A stretch of 64,000 bases of DNA from Coriobacteriaceae bacterium (GCA_902363125.1 CABIZD010000007.1:69840-133839); one strand, 5' to 3'. Positions 15,449 through 24,609 are shown, numbered from the stretch's first letter. Notes: generated by a model from the sequence alone, not told the origin. Numbers and translations: made by a program.

Positions 15449-16879
15449 CTACTTTACCCCGTGGCCCATCTCGACGACCTTAGTCAGCGATCCAAACACA
15501 CCTTCGTCGACCACGAGTTGCGCCTCGGCACGCTGCAGCTGCACGGCAACGGCGGCAGGGGCGGTGCCGCCCTCGGTCGTGCGCGCGGCGACAATCGACG
15601 GGATGTCGAGCGCCTCGGTAATGTCGTGCTCAAAGAGCGGGCTTGCCTCCTGGAACACCTCAAACGGCAGGTCCTCAAGATTGCAGCCGCGCTTCTCACA
15701 CATCAGAACCAGATGCCCCACCACGGCATGTGCCTCGCGGAACGGCAGGCCACGCTTGGCCAGGTAATCGGCAACATCGGTAGCGGCAAGGTGCCCCACG
15801 CCGCACTCGCGCGCCATGGCATCCTCGTTGACGGTCCAAGTCGAAATCATTCCGGCCATAACCGACAGGCACTGCATGAGCGTATGGGCGGTATCGAGCG
15901 CGCCCTCCTTGTCCTCCTGCAAGTCCTTGTTATAAGCAAGCGGCAGGCCCTTCATGGTCACGAGCAGCTGCACCAGGTTGCCATAGACACGGCCGCTCTT
16001 GCCGCGAATAAGCTCGGCAAAGTCGGGATTCTTCTTCTGCGGCATGATGGACGAGCCGGTGGAGTAGGAGTCTGAAAGCGTGATAAAGCCAAATTCGGAG
16101 CTCGACCACAGCACGATCTCCTCGGAAAGACGCGACAGGTGCATGGCCATGACGGAGCCAGCGTAATGCAGATCGAGCAGGAAATCACGGTCGGAAACAG
16201 CATCGAGTGAGTTAGGAATCACGCCCGCAAAGCCAAGTTCGGCAGCCGTCATCTGGCGATCGAGCGGATAGCTCGTACCGGCAAGCGCGGCAGCACCCAG
16301 CGGGCAGTTGTCGGCGGCATCAAAGGCGGCCTTCAAGCGTGTAAAGTCGCGCGCGAACATCCAGGAATACGCCAGCAGATGATGCGAGAGCAGCACGGGC
16401 TGAGCGTGCTGCATATGCGTGTAACCCGGCAGAATCACCTTGTCGTACTTCTTAGCCGCATCCACCAGCACATGGCGCAGCTCAAGATTGGCCTCAATGA
16501 GCTCCTTGGCCAGCGCCTTGACGCCCAGGCGCGTATCGGTCGCCACCTGGTCGTTGCGCGAACGCCCAGTATGCAAGCGCTTACCGGCCTCGCCGATGCG
16601 ACGCGTCAGCTCGCTCTCGATGGACATATGAATGTCCTCATCGTTGATGTCGAAGGTAAAGTTGCCGGCATCGATATCCTGTTCGATTCCGGTCAGGCCC
16701 TTGGCAATCGCCTGCTCGTCCTCGGCACTGATGATGCCCTGGGCGGCCAACATCTTGGCATGCGCCTTAGAGCCGGCGATATCCTGCTTATAGAGATGTT
16801 TGTCGACCGGCAGCGACGCGCCAAACTCCTGCGTGACCTCGGCCACGCCCGCCTCAAAACGACCGCCCCAAAGAGCCAT
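15449..16879 (-). CDS. argH: Argininosuccinate lyase
   Basis: 476-aa lyase that splits argininosuccinate into arginine and fumarate, the last arginine-biosynthesis step. MALWGGRFEA opens the protein, RLHTGRSRNDQVATD (101-115) and YTHMQHAQPV line the active site, and the fumarase-superfamily signature GSSIMPQKKNPD (275-286) is intact. The frame is open further upstream, but AAAGGAGA about 8 nt before the ATG at 16879 and the conserved ALWGGRF beginning fix the start. The family norm is 455-480 aa. argG lies upstream on the same strand, but 522 bp, a small ORF and a hairpin lie between them, so the two may be separately transcribed. Confidence 0.97.
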   Translation of the reverse strand: MALWGGRFEAGVAEVTQEFGASLPVDKHLYKQDIAGSKAHAKMLAAQGIISAEDEQAIAKGLTGIEQDIDAGNFTFDINDEDIHMSIESELTRRIGEAGKRLHTGRSRNDQVATDTRLGVKALAKELIEANLELRHVLVDAAKKYDKVILPGYTHMQHAQPVLLSHHLLAYSWMFARDFTRLKAAFDAADNCPLGAAALAGTSYPLDRQMTAAELGFAGVIPNSLDAVSDRDFLLDLHYAGSVMAMHLSRLSEEIVLWSSSEFGFITLSDSYSTGSSIMPQKKNPDFAELIRGKSGRVYGNLVQLLVTMKGLPLAYNKDLQEDKEGALDTAHTLMQCLSVMAGMISTWTVNEDAMARECGVGHLAATDVADYLAKRGLPFREAHAVVGHLVLMCEKRGCNLEDLPFEVFQEASPLFEHDITEALDIPSIVAARTTEGGTAPAAVAVQLQRAEAQLVVDEGVFGSLTKVVEMGHGVK

Positions 16880-16997
16880 GGAACCGTCTCCTTTCTCCAA
16901 ATACCAAAACAAGCGTCCAAAGCAATGTGCCCTGTCGCTAAAGCGATTTATCAACCGCTAGTTTTACACACTCCCTGCCGCGCGCGGGGCCATGTGG

Positions 16998-17168
16998 CTA
17001 ATTTGCAAAGAAGTGACGCACCATGCACTTGGCGCCCAACGTCTCCCTCCGGATGTTGCCCTGCGAACCATCGATCCAGGCCTTCAGGCTCATAGGAACG
17101 TCCTCGACCCTTACAGCATCGAACTCGGGCGCGAGGGCAAGCAAAGCATGCGCGATAGCATTGAACAT
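16998..17168 (-). CDS. 56-aa hypothetical small protein between argG and argH
   Basis: Open frame from ATG at 17168 to TAG at 16998. It is preceded by GAGGAG eight bases upstream, as good a ribosome-binding site as its neighbours have. The product starts MFNAIAHALLALAPEFDA and contains LKAWIDGSQGNIRRE and KCMVRHFFAN at the C-terminus; it is probably soluble, with a short amphipathic N-terminal helix and two aromatic residues near the end. Codon third positions are G/C-rich, as expected for coding DNA here. I do not recognise the family. It lies 119 nt upstream of argH on the same strand and 51 nt past a hairpin after argG, so it may be a leader or a small partner of the arginine genes. That is speculation. 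Confidence 0.45.
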   Translation of the reverse strand: MFNAIAHALLALAPEFDAVRVEDVPMSLKAWIDGSQGNIRRETLGAKCMVRHFFAN

Positions 17169-17218
17169 AATGGATACTCCTCATATATATAGGCACAGAG
17201 CCGCCAAATTGATAGAAG

Positions 17219-17248
17219 GAGCCCCGCCGGACAACCCCGGCGGGGCTC
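17219..17248 (-). terminator. Hairpin after argG
   Basis: A 12-bp perfect stem GAGCCCCGCCGG (17219-17230) with CCGGCGGGGCTC (17237-17248), loop of six. On the minus strand it is followed by CTTCTATC, a weak T tail. It separates argG from the small ORF and argH. Confidence 0.65.
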
Positions 17249-17401
17249 GGACTCAGCCGCAGACGCGGCATCATATATGCGGGCGGAACGTAGGGGCCAC
17301 CGATGTTAAGAAGTGTCAGCAAGCATAACGAAAGGTAGGGACCCCGTGCGCCCGTTATGTATCACGCGGATGGGCCGCGCGGATACCAAGGGAAGGAGGC
17401 G

Positions 17402-18628
17402 CTAGGCCTGGGCAGCAGCAGAGCTGGGGCCCTGGACCTTTGCCCACGTCTTGAGCGACAGCGTATCGATCTCGATAAAGCCGGCGCTGGCCTTCTCGTC
17501 AAACGTGGTGTCGCGGTCGTAGGTAGCCAGACCGTAGTCGTAGAGGCTGAAGGGGCTCTTGCGGCCGACGACATGGCAGTTGCCCTTAAAGAACTTCAGA
17601 CGGACAGTGCCGGTCACGAACTTTTGCGTGTCGGCCATAAAGGCATCGAGCGCGTTCTTGAGCGGGCTGTACCACTGGCCGTTGTACACGGCGGTGGCCC
17701 AATCCTGCTCGAGCTTGATCTTGGTCTTGAGCAGGTCGCCCTCGACGCAGATGTCCTCGAGCGCCTTGTGGGCGGTGATGAGCGTCAGGGCGCCGGGAAC
17801 CTCGTAGCACTCGCGGCTCTTAAGGCCCACCAGGCGATCCTCGACCAGATCGAGACGGCCAAAGCCATTGTCGCCGGAGATCTTGTTGAGGGCGATGACG
17901 ATCTCAGAGAGCTTCATCTTCTTGCCGTCGACGGCGACGGGCTTGCCGGCCTCAAACTCAATCTCGGTGTAGGTCGGGGTGTCCGGGGTGTCCTCGGGAT
18001 TCTTGGTCATAACCCAAGCGTCGTCGAGCGGCTCATTCCAGGGATCCTCCAGGTGACCGCACTCAATGGCACGACCCCACAGGTTGTCGTCGATGGAGTA
18101 GGGGTTGTCGTTGGCACCCTCGGGAACCGGCACGTTGTGGGCGTGGGCATAGGCGACCTCGTCGGGGCGACACTTCAGGTCCCACTCGCGAACCGGGGCG
18201 ATAACCTTGAGCTCGGGGTCGAGGGCCTTGACGGCGGCCTCAAAACGGACCTGGTCGTTACCCTTGCCGGTGCAGCCGTGGGCGACGTAGGTCGCGCCAA
18301 ACTCGTGGGCGACCTCAACAAGCTTCTTGGCAAGCAGCGGGCGAGACAGGGCGGAGAGCAGCGGATACTTGTTCTCGTACATGGAGTTTGCTGCAATGGC
18401 TTTGGTCAGGAACTCATCGGAGAACTCGTCGCGCAGGTCGAGCACCTGGCAATCGAGAACGCCCAGGTCGAGCGCCTTCTGCTTCTTGGCATCCAGTCCG
18501 GTCTCTTCCTGGCCCACGTTGCCGCAGACACAAACGACATCGAGATTCTTCTCGTCCTGGAGCCACTTGACACATACGGATGTATCAAGACCACCGGAAT
18601 ATGCGAGAACGACTTTTTCCTTGCTCAT
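17402..18628 (-). CDS. argG: Argininosuccinate synthase
   Basis: 408-aa ligase joining citrulline and aspartate with ATP cleavage to AMP and PPi, feeding ArgH. The ATP PP-loop is AYSGGLDTSV near residues 10-19. HGCTGKGNDQVRFE, the GANDNPYSIDDNLWGRAIECG segment and DRLVGLKSRECYE are canonical. The size matches the family (about 400 aa). An in-frame ATG upstream exists, but the ATG at 18628 follows GAAAGGAAACAGCC and starts at the conserved KEKVVLAYSGGLD. The upstream region is AT-rich; I could not identify a convincing ARG box. argH is downstream. Confidence 0.97.
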   Translation of the reverse strand: MSKEKVVLAYSGGLDTSVCVKWLQDEKNLDVVCVCGNVGQEETGLDAKKQKALDLGVLDCQVLDLRDEFSDEFLTKAIAANSMYENKYPLLSALSRPLLAKKLVEVAHEFGATYVAHGCTGKGNDQVRFEAAVKALDPELKVIAPVREWDLKCRPDEVAYAHAHNVPVPEGANDNPYSIDDNLWGRAIECGHLEDPWNEPLDDAWVMTKNPEDTPDTPTYTEIEFEAGKPVAVDGKKMKLSEIVIALNKISGDNGFGRLDLVEDRLVGLKSRECYEVPGALTLITAHKALEDICVEGDLLKTKIKLEQDWATAVYNGQWYSPLKNALDAFMADTQKFVTGTVRLKFFKGNCHVVGRKSPFSLYDYGLATYDRDTTFDEKASAGFIEIDTLSLKTWAKVQGPSSAAAQA

Positions 18629-19182
18629 GGCTGTTTCCTTTCGCCCTTGGTAGCTAGTTAGAACATCGGTCAGTTGCAAGTCATTTCAAGGTCATATACC
18701 GTGCAATATCAGGTTAAATAGCAAAAATCAGCACATACATGCCCTAGAAACATGCAGCAATGTCGTGCTAAAACCCAACGACCTCAAAATGACTCTGTTG
18801 AGGCAATTCGCCCCATGCGGACAGAGACGATTGTTATCGTCGTCGGGAAATTGCGCGCTGGCGTCGGATGGCATTGTCTGCAGTGGTGATGATCGTTACG
18901 AACTGCATCTGCCTCTCCTTTCACCTATCGCCGGGCGCAATTCTAATATCGTAAACGGTACCTTTTCCTCGGTAAGCGGTTGTTTTTCCGTCTCCGTTTT
19001 CGATGGTCGCTATATTACGCTAAAGTGCCCGCAGCACAAGCGACAAATTCAAATTTCTGAAAAGTTTTTTCATTACTTTGTGAAGCGTGGTGCAAATACG
19101 CTCCGTTCCTGCGAAAATACGCCCGACTACGAATTGATGGCTATAACGTCTGAAACAATCTCGAAACGAAAGGCTCGCTTTT
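18629..19182. other. 554-bp region with no confident gene; lower-GC composition
   Basis: Upstream of argG (minus) and of a Cof-type phosphatase (plus). Base composition is visibly lower in G+C than the flanking genes from about 18690 to 19170. A plus-strand frame from GTG at 18765 stays open for 152 codons and overlaps the next gene, but it lacks a ribosome-binding site, has C/S-rich unstructured content and no family resemblance, so I do not call it a gene. A T-run TTTTTT lies at 19066-19071. Confidence 0.5.
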
Positions 19183-20010
19183 ATGCAAACTTACGAATCG
19201 GACGCCAATATCGGAAACATTAAGATTCTCGCCGTCGACATGGACAAGACGCTGCTGACCGACGAGCGCGTGCTGCCCCAGGGTCTTGATGAGCGCCTAG
19301 ACAAGCTCGCCGACGCCGACATTGTATTCTGCCCCGCCAGCGGACGTCCCGCCCCCAAGCTCGAGGAGATGTTCGAGGGCGTCAAGAACCGCCTCGCCTT
19401 TTGTCCCGACAACGGAGCGTGCGTGATCTATCGCGGCAGCTATATCTATAAGAGCACTATTGACGTGGAGCTGTATCAGCAGGTCTTGAGCCGTGCCTCG
19501 GAGGATCCGCGCGCTGTCCCCGTCCTTTGCTGCTTCGACGAGTTCTACGTGCTTGCCCGCGACCATCAATACCACGACGAGATCAGCGTCTACTACAACA
19601 CAATCAACTACGTCGACAGCTTTGATGGCATTGATTTCGAGTCCAACAAGATTTCGGTCTTCTTCCCCGGCTACGACGCCGAGCCCGCTTTCCGCGAGAC
19701 CTATAGTCCCGAGTTCTCGGACAAGCTCTACGTCACCAACGCCGGGCGCGAGTGGATCGACTTTATGAACCTGGGCGTCGACAAGGGCGCCGGCGTCGCG
19801 CACCTGTGCGAACACCTGGGCATCGATATTGCCGACGCCGCCGCCGTGGGCGATACGTACAACGACATCCCCATGCTGGAGCGCGTCGGTCACAGCTTTA
19901 TCGTAGACAATGCCGAGGAGCACATGAACGCGCACGCCAAGTGGCGCATTCCGAGCAACAACGACGGGGGCGTACTGACGCTCATCGACGCCATCTTGGC
20001 GGCTTGTTAA
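19183..20010 (+). CDS. Cof-type HAD-IIB sugar-phosphate phosphatase
   Basis: 275-aa HAD phosphatase of the Cof/IIB group. Motif I is ILAVDMDKTLLTDE (Asp19, Asp21), motif II is FCPASGRPAPKLEEM, then SRWNF-like NAGREWIDFMNLGVDKGAGVAHLCEHLGI with the motif III lysine, and motif IV GDTYNDIPMLERVG. A large C2b alpha/beta cap lies between. Such enzymes dephosphorylate sugar phosphates, FMN or PLP; the actual substrate is unknown. The ATG at 19183 follows GAAAGG by 9 nt. A 33-bp-arm palindrome begins 12 bp after the stop, followed by a second hairpin shared with polA. Confidence 0.9.
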   Translation: MQTYESDANIGNIKILAVDMDKTLLTDERVLPQGLDERLDKLADADIVFCPASGRPAPKLEEMFEGVKNRLAFCPDNGACVIYRGSYIYKSTIDVELYQQVLSRASEDPRAVPVLCCFDEFYVLARDHQYHDEISVYYNTINYVDSFDGIDFESNKISVFFPGYDAEPAFRETYSPEFSDKLYVTNAGREWIDFMNLGVDKGAGVAHLCEHLGIDIADAAAVGDTYNDIPMLERVGHSFIVDNAEEHMNAHAKWRIPSNNDGGVLTLIDAILAAC

Positions 20011-20021
20011 CGTGGCTCGTC

Positions 20022-20151
20022 GGACCTGGCCGGGCGAGGCGGGTAAGTTTTTCGCTCGGTCAGGTCCTGGGCTCGCTCGGAAAGCACATTAAGTGCTTTC
20101 CGGCTCGTGCGGAATCTACGAAAAACTTACCCGCCTCGCCCGGCCAGGTCC
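20022..20151. repeat. Large perfect palindrome (33-bp arms) with an inner hairpin
   Basis: Arms 20022-20054 and 20119-20151 are perfect complements, starting GGACCTGGCCGGGCGAGGCG. Nested inside is a second 10-bp hairpin, CGGAAAGCAC (20078-20087) with GTGCTTTCCG (20093-20102). It sits between convergent HAD and polA genes. It may be a mobile palindromic element or a terminator. Confidence 0.9.
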
Positions 20152-20218
20152 TTGGGTGACTTGCTCGCCGTCTGGGTGGCGTCTTGGCGCCTAGATACTT
20201 GGCTGATTTTTTGGAATG

Positions 20219-20250
20219 AAGGGGGCTCCTTGTTGGCAAGGAGCCCCCTT
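20219..20250. terminator. Bidirectional hairpin between HAD gene and polA
   Basis: A 14-bp perfect stem AAGGGGGCTCCTTG (20219-20232) with CAAGGAGCCCCCTT (20237-20250) and loop TTGG. It is 35 nt past the polA stop on the minus strand. T-runs are weak on both sides. Confidence 0.7.
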
Positions 20251-20284
20251 CTGGTTTGGTTACTTTAGGGTTGTGGGCACTTCC

Positions 20285-23032
20285 CTATTTGGCGTCGGCC
20301 CAGGTTATGCCGGTGCTGGCTTCGGCGATTAGGGGGACGCGGAGGTCTACTACGTGCTCCATGACGTCGCGGACCATGGCGGTTAGGCGCTCGACTTCGT
20401 CGACGGGGCACTCAAAGTCCAGTTCGTCGTGTACCTGCAGAATCATGTGGGCGGCAAAGCCCTCTTCTTCCAGGCGGCGGCTTACGCGGGCCATGGCGAT
20501 CTTGATGATGTCCGCTGCGGTGCCCTGCATGGGATGGTTCATGGCCGTGCGCTCGCCAAAGCCGCGGAGTTGCGGGTTTTTGGCCTTGAGCTCGGGAATA
20601 TGGCGACGGCGACCGTACATGGTCTCGGCGTAGCCCGTCTGCTTGGCACGCGCCACCACGTTGTCGAGGAACGTGCGCACGCCCGGGTAGGCCTCGTAGT
20701 AGCGGTCGATCATGCCACGCGCCTCGGCCATCGAGATGTGCAGCGACTGCGACAGACCATAGGCCTGCTGACCGTACACGATGCCAAAGTTCACGGCCTT
20801 GGCGCGACTGCGCAAGTCGGGCGTTACCTCGGACACGGGAACGCCAAATACGCGCGCGGCCGTCTCGGCATGGAAGTCCTCGCCCTCGTTAAAGGCACGC
20901 ACCAGATGTTCATCACCCGAAAGATGCGCGAGTAGGCGCAGCTCGATCTGCGAGTAGTCCACCGCCAGAAAGACGCTGCCCTCGCCCGCCGAGAACGCCG
21001 TTTTGACGGTACGCCCCAGCTCCGAGCGCGTCGGGATGTTCTGCAGATTCGGGTCGCTCGAAGACAGACGCCCCGTCGCGGTGATGGTCTGGTTGTACGT
21101 GGTGTGCACACGACCGTCGCCACGACGCAGCGGACCTAGCGTGTCCAGATAGGTCGACTTAATCTTGGACTTCTCGCGCCAGTCTAAAATCAGGCGCACG
21201 ATCTCGTGGTCGCGGGCAAGGTCGCTTAGCACCTTAGCGTTGGTCGAATAGTAGCCGCGCTTGGTCTTTTTGAGGCCCTTGGTCGGAAGCCCCATAACGT
21301 CAAACAGCACATGCGAGAGCTGCATGGGACTGCCGATGTTAAAGGTCTCGTCACCCGCCAGGTCGCGAATGCTGCGCTCGACCCCGGCAATCTGGGTCGC
21401 CAGGCCCTCGGACAGACTGTGCAGGCGGTCGGGGTCCACAAGCATGCCCGCGCGCTCCATCTTGGCAAGCACCGGCACAAGCGGCATCTCGATGCCATCG
21501 AACACGTTGGCGGCGTTCTCGCGGGCCATGCGGTCACGCAACGGCGCGACCAGCGCCAGCGTCAAGGCCGCCGTGCGAGCGGCGGGCGCAGGAGCGTCCT
21601 CGCCGGCGCCCTCTGCGCCGCGCGCCGCAGGCAGCGCCATCTGCAGATAGGTATCGGCCAGATACGCCTCATCGAACTCGGAGCGATCGGAATCCAGCAG
21701 ATAGGCAGCGACCACGGTATCGAAGATACGCGTAGAATCGACCGCCAGCGGATCCATGAGCTCGGGCTCAGAAGAATCGATGGGCGAAAGCTCGTGCAAC
21801 AGCGCCTTCATGTCCGGGCTCGCCACGCGGCCCTCCATAAACAGACGTGCGAGCACGCCGGCAATCACGCCGTGGGCGAAGTTGAAGCCCTCAACCTCAG
21901 CCGCCGCACCGCTGTCGCCCTCCTCGAGCGCGAACAGGCCCTTGGACGTCGCCAGCCACAGCGTGCGCGTCAGTCCAAAGAGCGCGCCCTCTTCCTTGTC
22001 GTCGTCCACCACGGCGGCGACCCACTCGTCGGCATCAATCGCGCGGGAAATCTCAGCCGCAACGGCACCAAGCGCGTCAGCATCGCCCGCGGCCGCGCGA
22101 ACCATCGTAGGCATCTCAAACACACTGGAGGCAGCAGCCCCGCCCTCGCCGCCGATCAGCGCCAAGAAACGGTTCTGCATGGCGGTGATACCAAGCGTAC
22201 CCAGCGCCGCGGAAACTTCATCGGCAGAAAACGCCGGGAAGGACGTCGCCTCAAAATCGAGCTCAACGGGCGCATCGGTGCGGATGGTCGCCACCTTACG
22301 GCTCAGCAGCGCGTCGTCGATGTGCGCGCGCAGGTTTTCGCCCATTTTGCCCTTGACCTCGTCGGCATGTGCGATGACCTCGTCCAGGCTACCGTACTGC
22401 GCAATGAGCGCGCTCGCCTTTTTGGGGCCGATGCCCGGCACGCCGGGGATGTTATCGGACGTGTCGCCCTTCAGACCATAAAAGTCGGGCACGAGCGCCG
22501 GCGTGATGCCGTGATACAGATCGTCGACGCTCTCGGGCGTCATGATCGCCACGTCGGACAGGCCCTTGCGGGTCGAGACCACGTTGACGTGCTCCGTCAC
22601 GAGCTGATACATATCGCGATCACCGGTCACCAGCAGCATGTCACAGCCGGCCTGCTCGCCCAGGCGTGCCATAGTGCCCAGTATGTCATCGCCTTCCCAG
22701 CCCTCGGACTGCAAAATCGGCACGTTGAGCGCGGCGAGCAGCTCCTTAATCATGGGAAACTGCGCGTGCAGATCGGGGTCCATGGGCGGGCGCTGGGCCT
22801 TGTACTGCGGCAGCATTTCCATGCGCACGCGCGGCTTGCCCTTGTCAAACGCCACGACCACACCGTCGGGATTAAAGGCGTCAATCATCTTGAGGAACAT
22901 ATTCAAAAAACCAAAGATCGCGTTGGTGGGACGACCGTCCGGCGCGTTCATGGTGGGCGGCACGGCGTGGAAGGCGCGGTGCATGAGCGAGTTGCCGTCG
23001 ATGACGGCAAAGGTACGGCGCTTGTCAGACAT
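20285..23032 (-). CDS. polA: DNA polymerase I
   Basis: 915-aa Pol I for gap filling and Okazaki fragment processing. Domains: an N-terminal 5'-3' exonuclease/FEN domain (IDGNSLMHRAF, VTGDRDMYQLV, GVPGIGPKKASALI; residues about 5-290), a middle 3'-5' exonuclease fold (about 320-520), and the polymerase domain with RLSSSDPNLQNIP, motif A VDYSQIELRLLAHLSGD, motif B RSRAKAVNFGIVYG and motif C QVHDELDFE. In the middle domain the DxE and later acidic metal ligands are not evident (VVDDDKEEGALFG where DTE would be expected), so proofreading is probably lost, as in many Gram-positive Pol I enzymes. ATG 23032, preceded by AGCGAGGT, is preferred over an upstream in-frame start. Confidence 0.96.
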   Translation of the reverse strand: MSDKRRTFAVIDGNSLMHRAFHAVPPTMNAPDGRPTNAIFGFLNMFLKMIDAFNPDGVVVAFDKGKPRVRMEMLPQYKAQRPPMDPDLHAQFPMIKELLAALNVPILQSEGWEGDDILGTMARLGEQAGCDMLLVTGDRDMYQLVTEHVNVVSTRKGLSDVAIMTPESVDDLYHGITPALVPDFYGLKGDTSDNIPGVPGIGPKKASALIAQYGSLDEVIAHADEVKGKMGENLRAHIDDALLSRKVATIRTDAPVELDFEATSFPAFSADEVSAALGTLGITAMQNRFLALIGGEGGAAASSVFEMPTMVRAAAGDADALGAVAAEISRAIDADEWVAAVVDDDKEEGALFGLTRTLWLATSKGLFALEEGDSGAAAEVEGFNFAHGVIAGVLARLFMEGRVASPDMKALLHELSPIDSSEPELMDPLAVDSTRIFDTVVAAYLLDSDRSEFDEAYLADTYLQMALPAARGAEGAGEDAPAPAARTAALTLALVAPLRDRMARENAANVFDGIEMPLVPVLAKMERAGMLVDPDRLHSLSEGLATQIAGVERSIRDLAGDETFNIGSPMQLSHVLFDVMGLPTKGLKKTKRGYYSTNAKVLSDLARDHEIVRLILDWREKSKIKSTYLDTLGPLRRGDGRVHTTYNQTITATGRLSSSDPNLQNIPTRSELGRTVKTAFSAGEGSVFLAVDYSQIELRLLAHLSGDEHLVRAFNEGEDFHAETAARVFGVPVSEVTPDLRSRAKAVNFGIVYGQQAYGLSQSLHISMAEARGMIDRYYEAYPGVRTFLDNVVARAKQTGYAETMYGRRRHIPELKAKNPQLRGFGERTAMNHPMQGTAADIIKIAMARVSRRLEEEGFAAHMILQVHDELDFECPVDEVERLTAMVRDVMEHVVDLRVPLIAEASTGITWADAK

Positions 23033-23198
23033 ATTGAATACCTCGCTTTGGGCTGGGCACGGTTTGCTCACTCCAGTTTACACGCTCCCCGCCCCACGGC
23101 CACTGCACTTCAGGCTTCCCTGCCGCCGCGGCCCCGCGCGTGATACGATGGCTCACGGTACATCAACCAGCACGATCGATCCGAAAGGAGCCTGCGTC

Positions 23199-24596
23199 AT
23201 GGAGCGTCCCTGCGCATGGAAAAAGTACACGCCACAGCAGATCGAGGAGCTCGAGGAGCTTTGCCGCGGCTATAAGCAGTTTTTGAGCGAGAACAAGACC
23301 GAGCGCCTGTGCGTCAAGACCGGTATCAAGATGGCCGAGGAGGCGGGCTACGTCAATCTGGAGACCGTGATCGCCGAGGGCCGCGCGCTCAAGGCCGGCG
23401 ACAAGGTGTACGTCGCCAATCACGGCAAGGACCTCATGCTCGTCAACCTGGGCGCCGCCCCGCTCGAGCAGGGTTTTAACATCCTGGGCGCCCACGTGGA
23501 CTCGCCGCGCCTGGACCTTAAGCAGAACCCCGCCTTCGAGGCCGGCGACATGGCCTACCTCGACACGCACTACTACGGTGGCGTCAAGAGCTACCACTGG
23601 GTCGCTTCCCCGCTTGCACTCGTGGGCGTCATCTGCAAAAAGGACGGCACCACCGTCGACATCAACATCGGCGACAAGGCAGACGACCCGGTCTTTACCA
23701 TCTCCGACCTGCTGATCCACCTCTCGAGCGAGCAGATGGCCAAGCCCGCCAAGGACGCCATCGACGCCGAAATCCTCGACGTAATCGTGGGCGGCCGTCC
23801 CGTCAAGTTTGATGAGGACGACAAGGACGCCCCCAAGGAGCCCGTCAAGCAGATGTTCCTTGACATCCTCAAGGAGCAGTACGACGTCGAGGAGGAGGAC
23901 TTCCTCTCCGCCGAGATCGAGGTCGTGCCCGCCGGCCCGGCCCGTGACATGGGCCTCGACCGCTCCATGATTCTGGGCTATGGCCACGACGACCGCGTCT
24001 GCGCCTATCCCTCCATGCTCGCCCAGATCGACGTCGCCAACGTGGAGCGCACGAGTATCACACTCATCGTCGACAAGGAGGAGATCGGCTCCGTGGGTGC
24101 CACCGGCATGACGAGCCGCTTCTTCGAGAACACCGTCGCCGAGATCATGACGCTCGCCGGCGAGGATAGCCCGCTGGCCCTGCGCCGTGCACTCGCCCAC
24201 AGCCGCATGCTTTCCTCTGACGTGTCCGCCGGCTTCGACCCGGGCTATGCCGGCAAGTTCGAGACCAAGAACGCAGCCTTTATGGGTCGCGGCCTGTGCT
24301 TTAACAAGTACACGGGCAGCCGTGGCAAGGGCGGATCTAACGACGCCGACGCCGAGTACGTGGCCCTCGTCCGCGACATCATGGACGAGGCCGGCGTGGA
24401 CTTCCAGACCTGCGAGCTCGGCCGCGTCAACGCGGGCGGCGGCGGCACCATCGCCTACATCATGGCCAAGTACGGCATGAACGTCATCGACTCCGGCGTT
24501 GCCGTCCTGTCCATGCACGCCCTGTGGGAGGTCGCCAACAAGGCCGATATCTACGAGGCATATCGCGGCTACAAGGCCTTCATCGAGCGCGCCTAA
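23199..24596 (+). CDS. M18-family aminopeptidase
   Basis: 465-aa cytoplasmic metallo-aminopeptidase of peptidase family M18 (aspartyl/leucyl aminopeptidase 1 type), removing N-terminal residues from peptides. Metal and catalytic motifs: NILGAHVDSPRLDLK, YYGGVKSYHWVASPL, LDRSMILGYGHDDRVCAY, VDKEEIGSVGATGM, and the C-terminal NAGGGGTIAYIMAKYGM with SMHALWEV. Two zinc ions are expected. The frame is open far upstream, antisense to the start of polA, but GAAAGGAG eight bases before ATG 23199 sets the start. The family norm is 430-470 aa. A palindromic R1 repeat follows, then yaaA on the same strand. Confidence 0.93.
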   Translation: MERPCAWKKYTPQQIEELEELCRGYKQFLSENKTERLCVKTGIKMAEEAGYVNLETVIAEGRALKAGDKVYVANHGKDLMLVNLGAAPLEQGFNILGAHVDSPRLDLKQNPAFEAGDMAYLDTHYYGGVKSYHWVASPLALVGVICKKDGTTVDINIGDKADDPVFTISDLLIHLSSEQMAKPAKDAIDAEILDVIVGGRPVKFDEDDKDAPKEPVKQMFLDILKEQYDVEEEDFLSAEIEVVPAGPARDMGLDRSMILGYGHDDRVCAYPSMLAQIDVANVERTSITLIVDKEEIGSVGATGMTSRFFENTVAEIMTLAGEDSPLALRRALAHSRMLSSDVSAGFDPGYAGKFETKNAAFMGRGLCFNKYTGSRGKGGSNDADAEYVALVRDIMDEAGVDFQTCELGRVNAGGGGTIAYIMAKYGMNVIDSGVAVLSMHALWEVANKADIYEAYRGYKAFIERA

Positions 24597-24609
24597 CCAA
24601 CCCTTCATC

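Noticed and set aside
18629..18760. ARG box or T-box ahead of argG
   Set aside because: AT-rich pieces such as TTGCACGGTATATG are only loosely similar; no GGTGGNACCGCG T-box antiterminator and no paired ARG boxes.
18765..19223. 152-codon plus-strand frame between argG and the Cof phosphatase
   Set aside because: GTG start without RBS, Cys/Ser-rich unstructured sequence, and overlap with the next gene's start; kept only as an open question.
21311..23143. 610-codon plus-strand frame antisense to polA
   Set aside because: His/Arg-rich product with no family features; polA on the other strand is complete.
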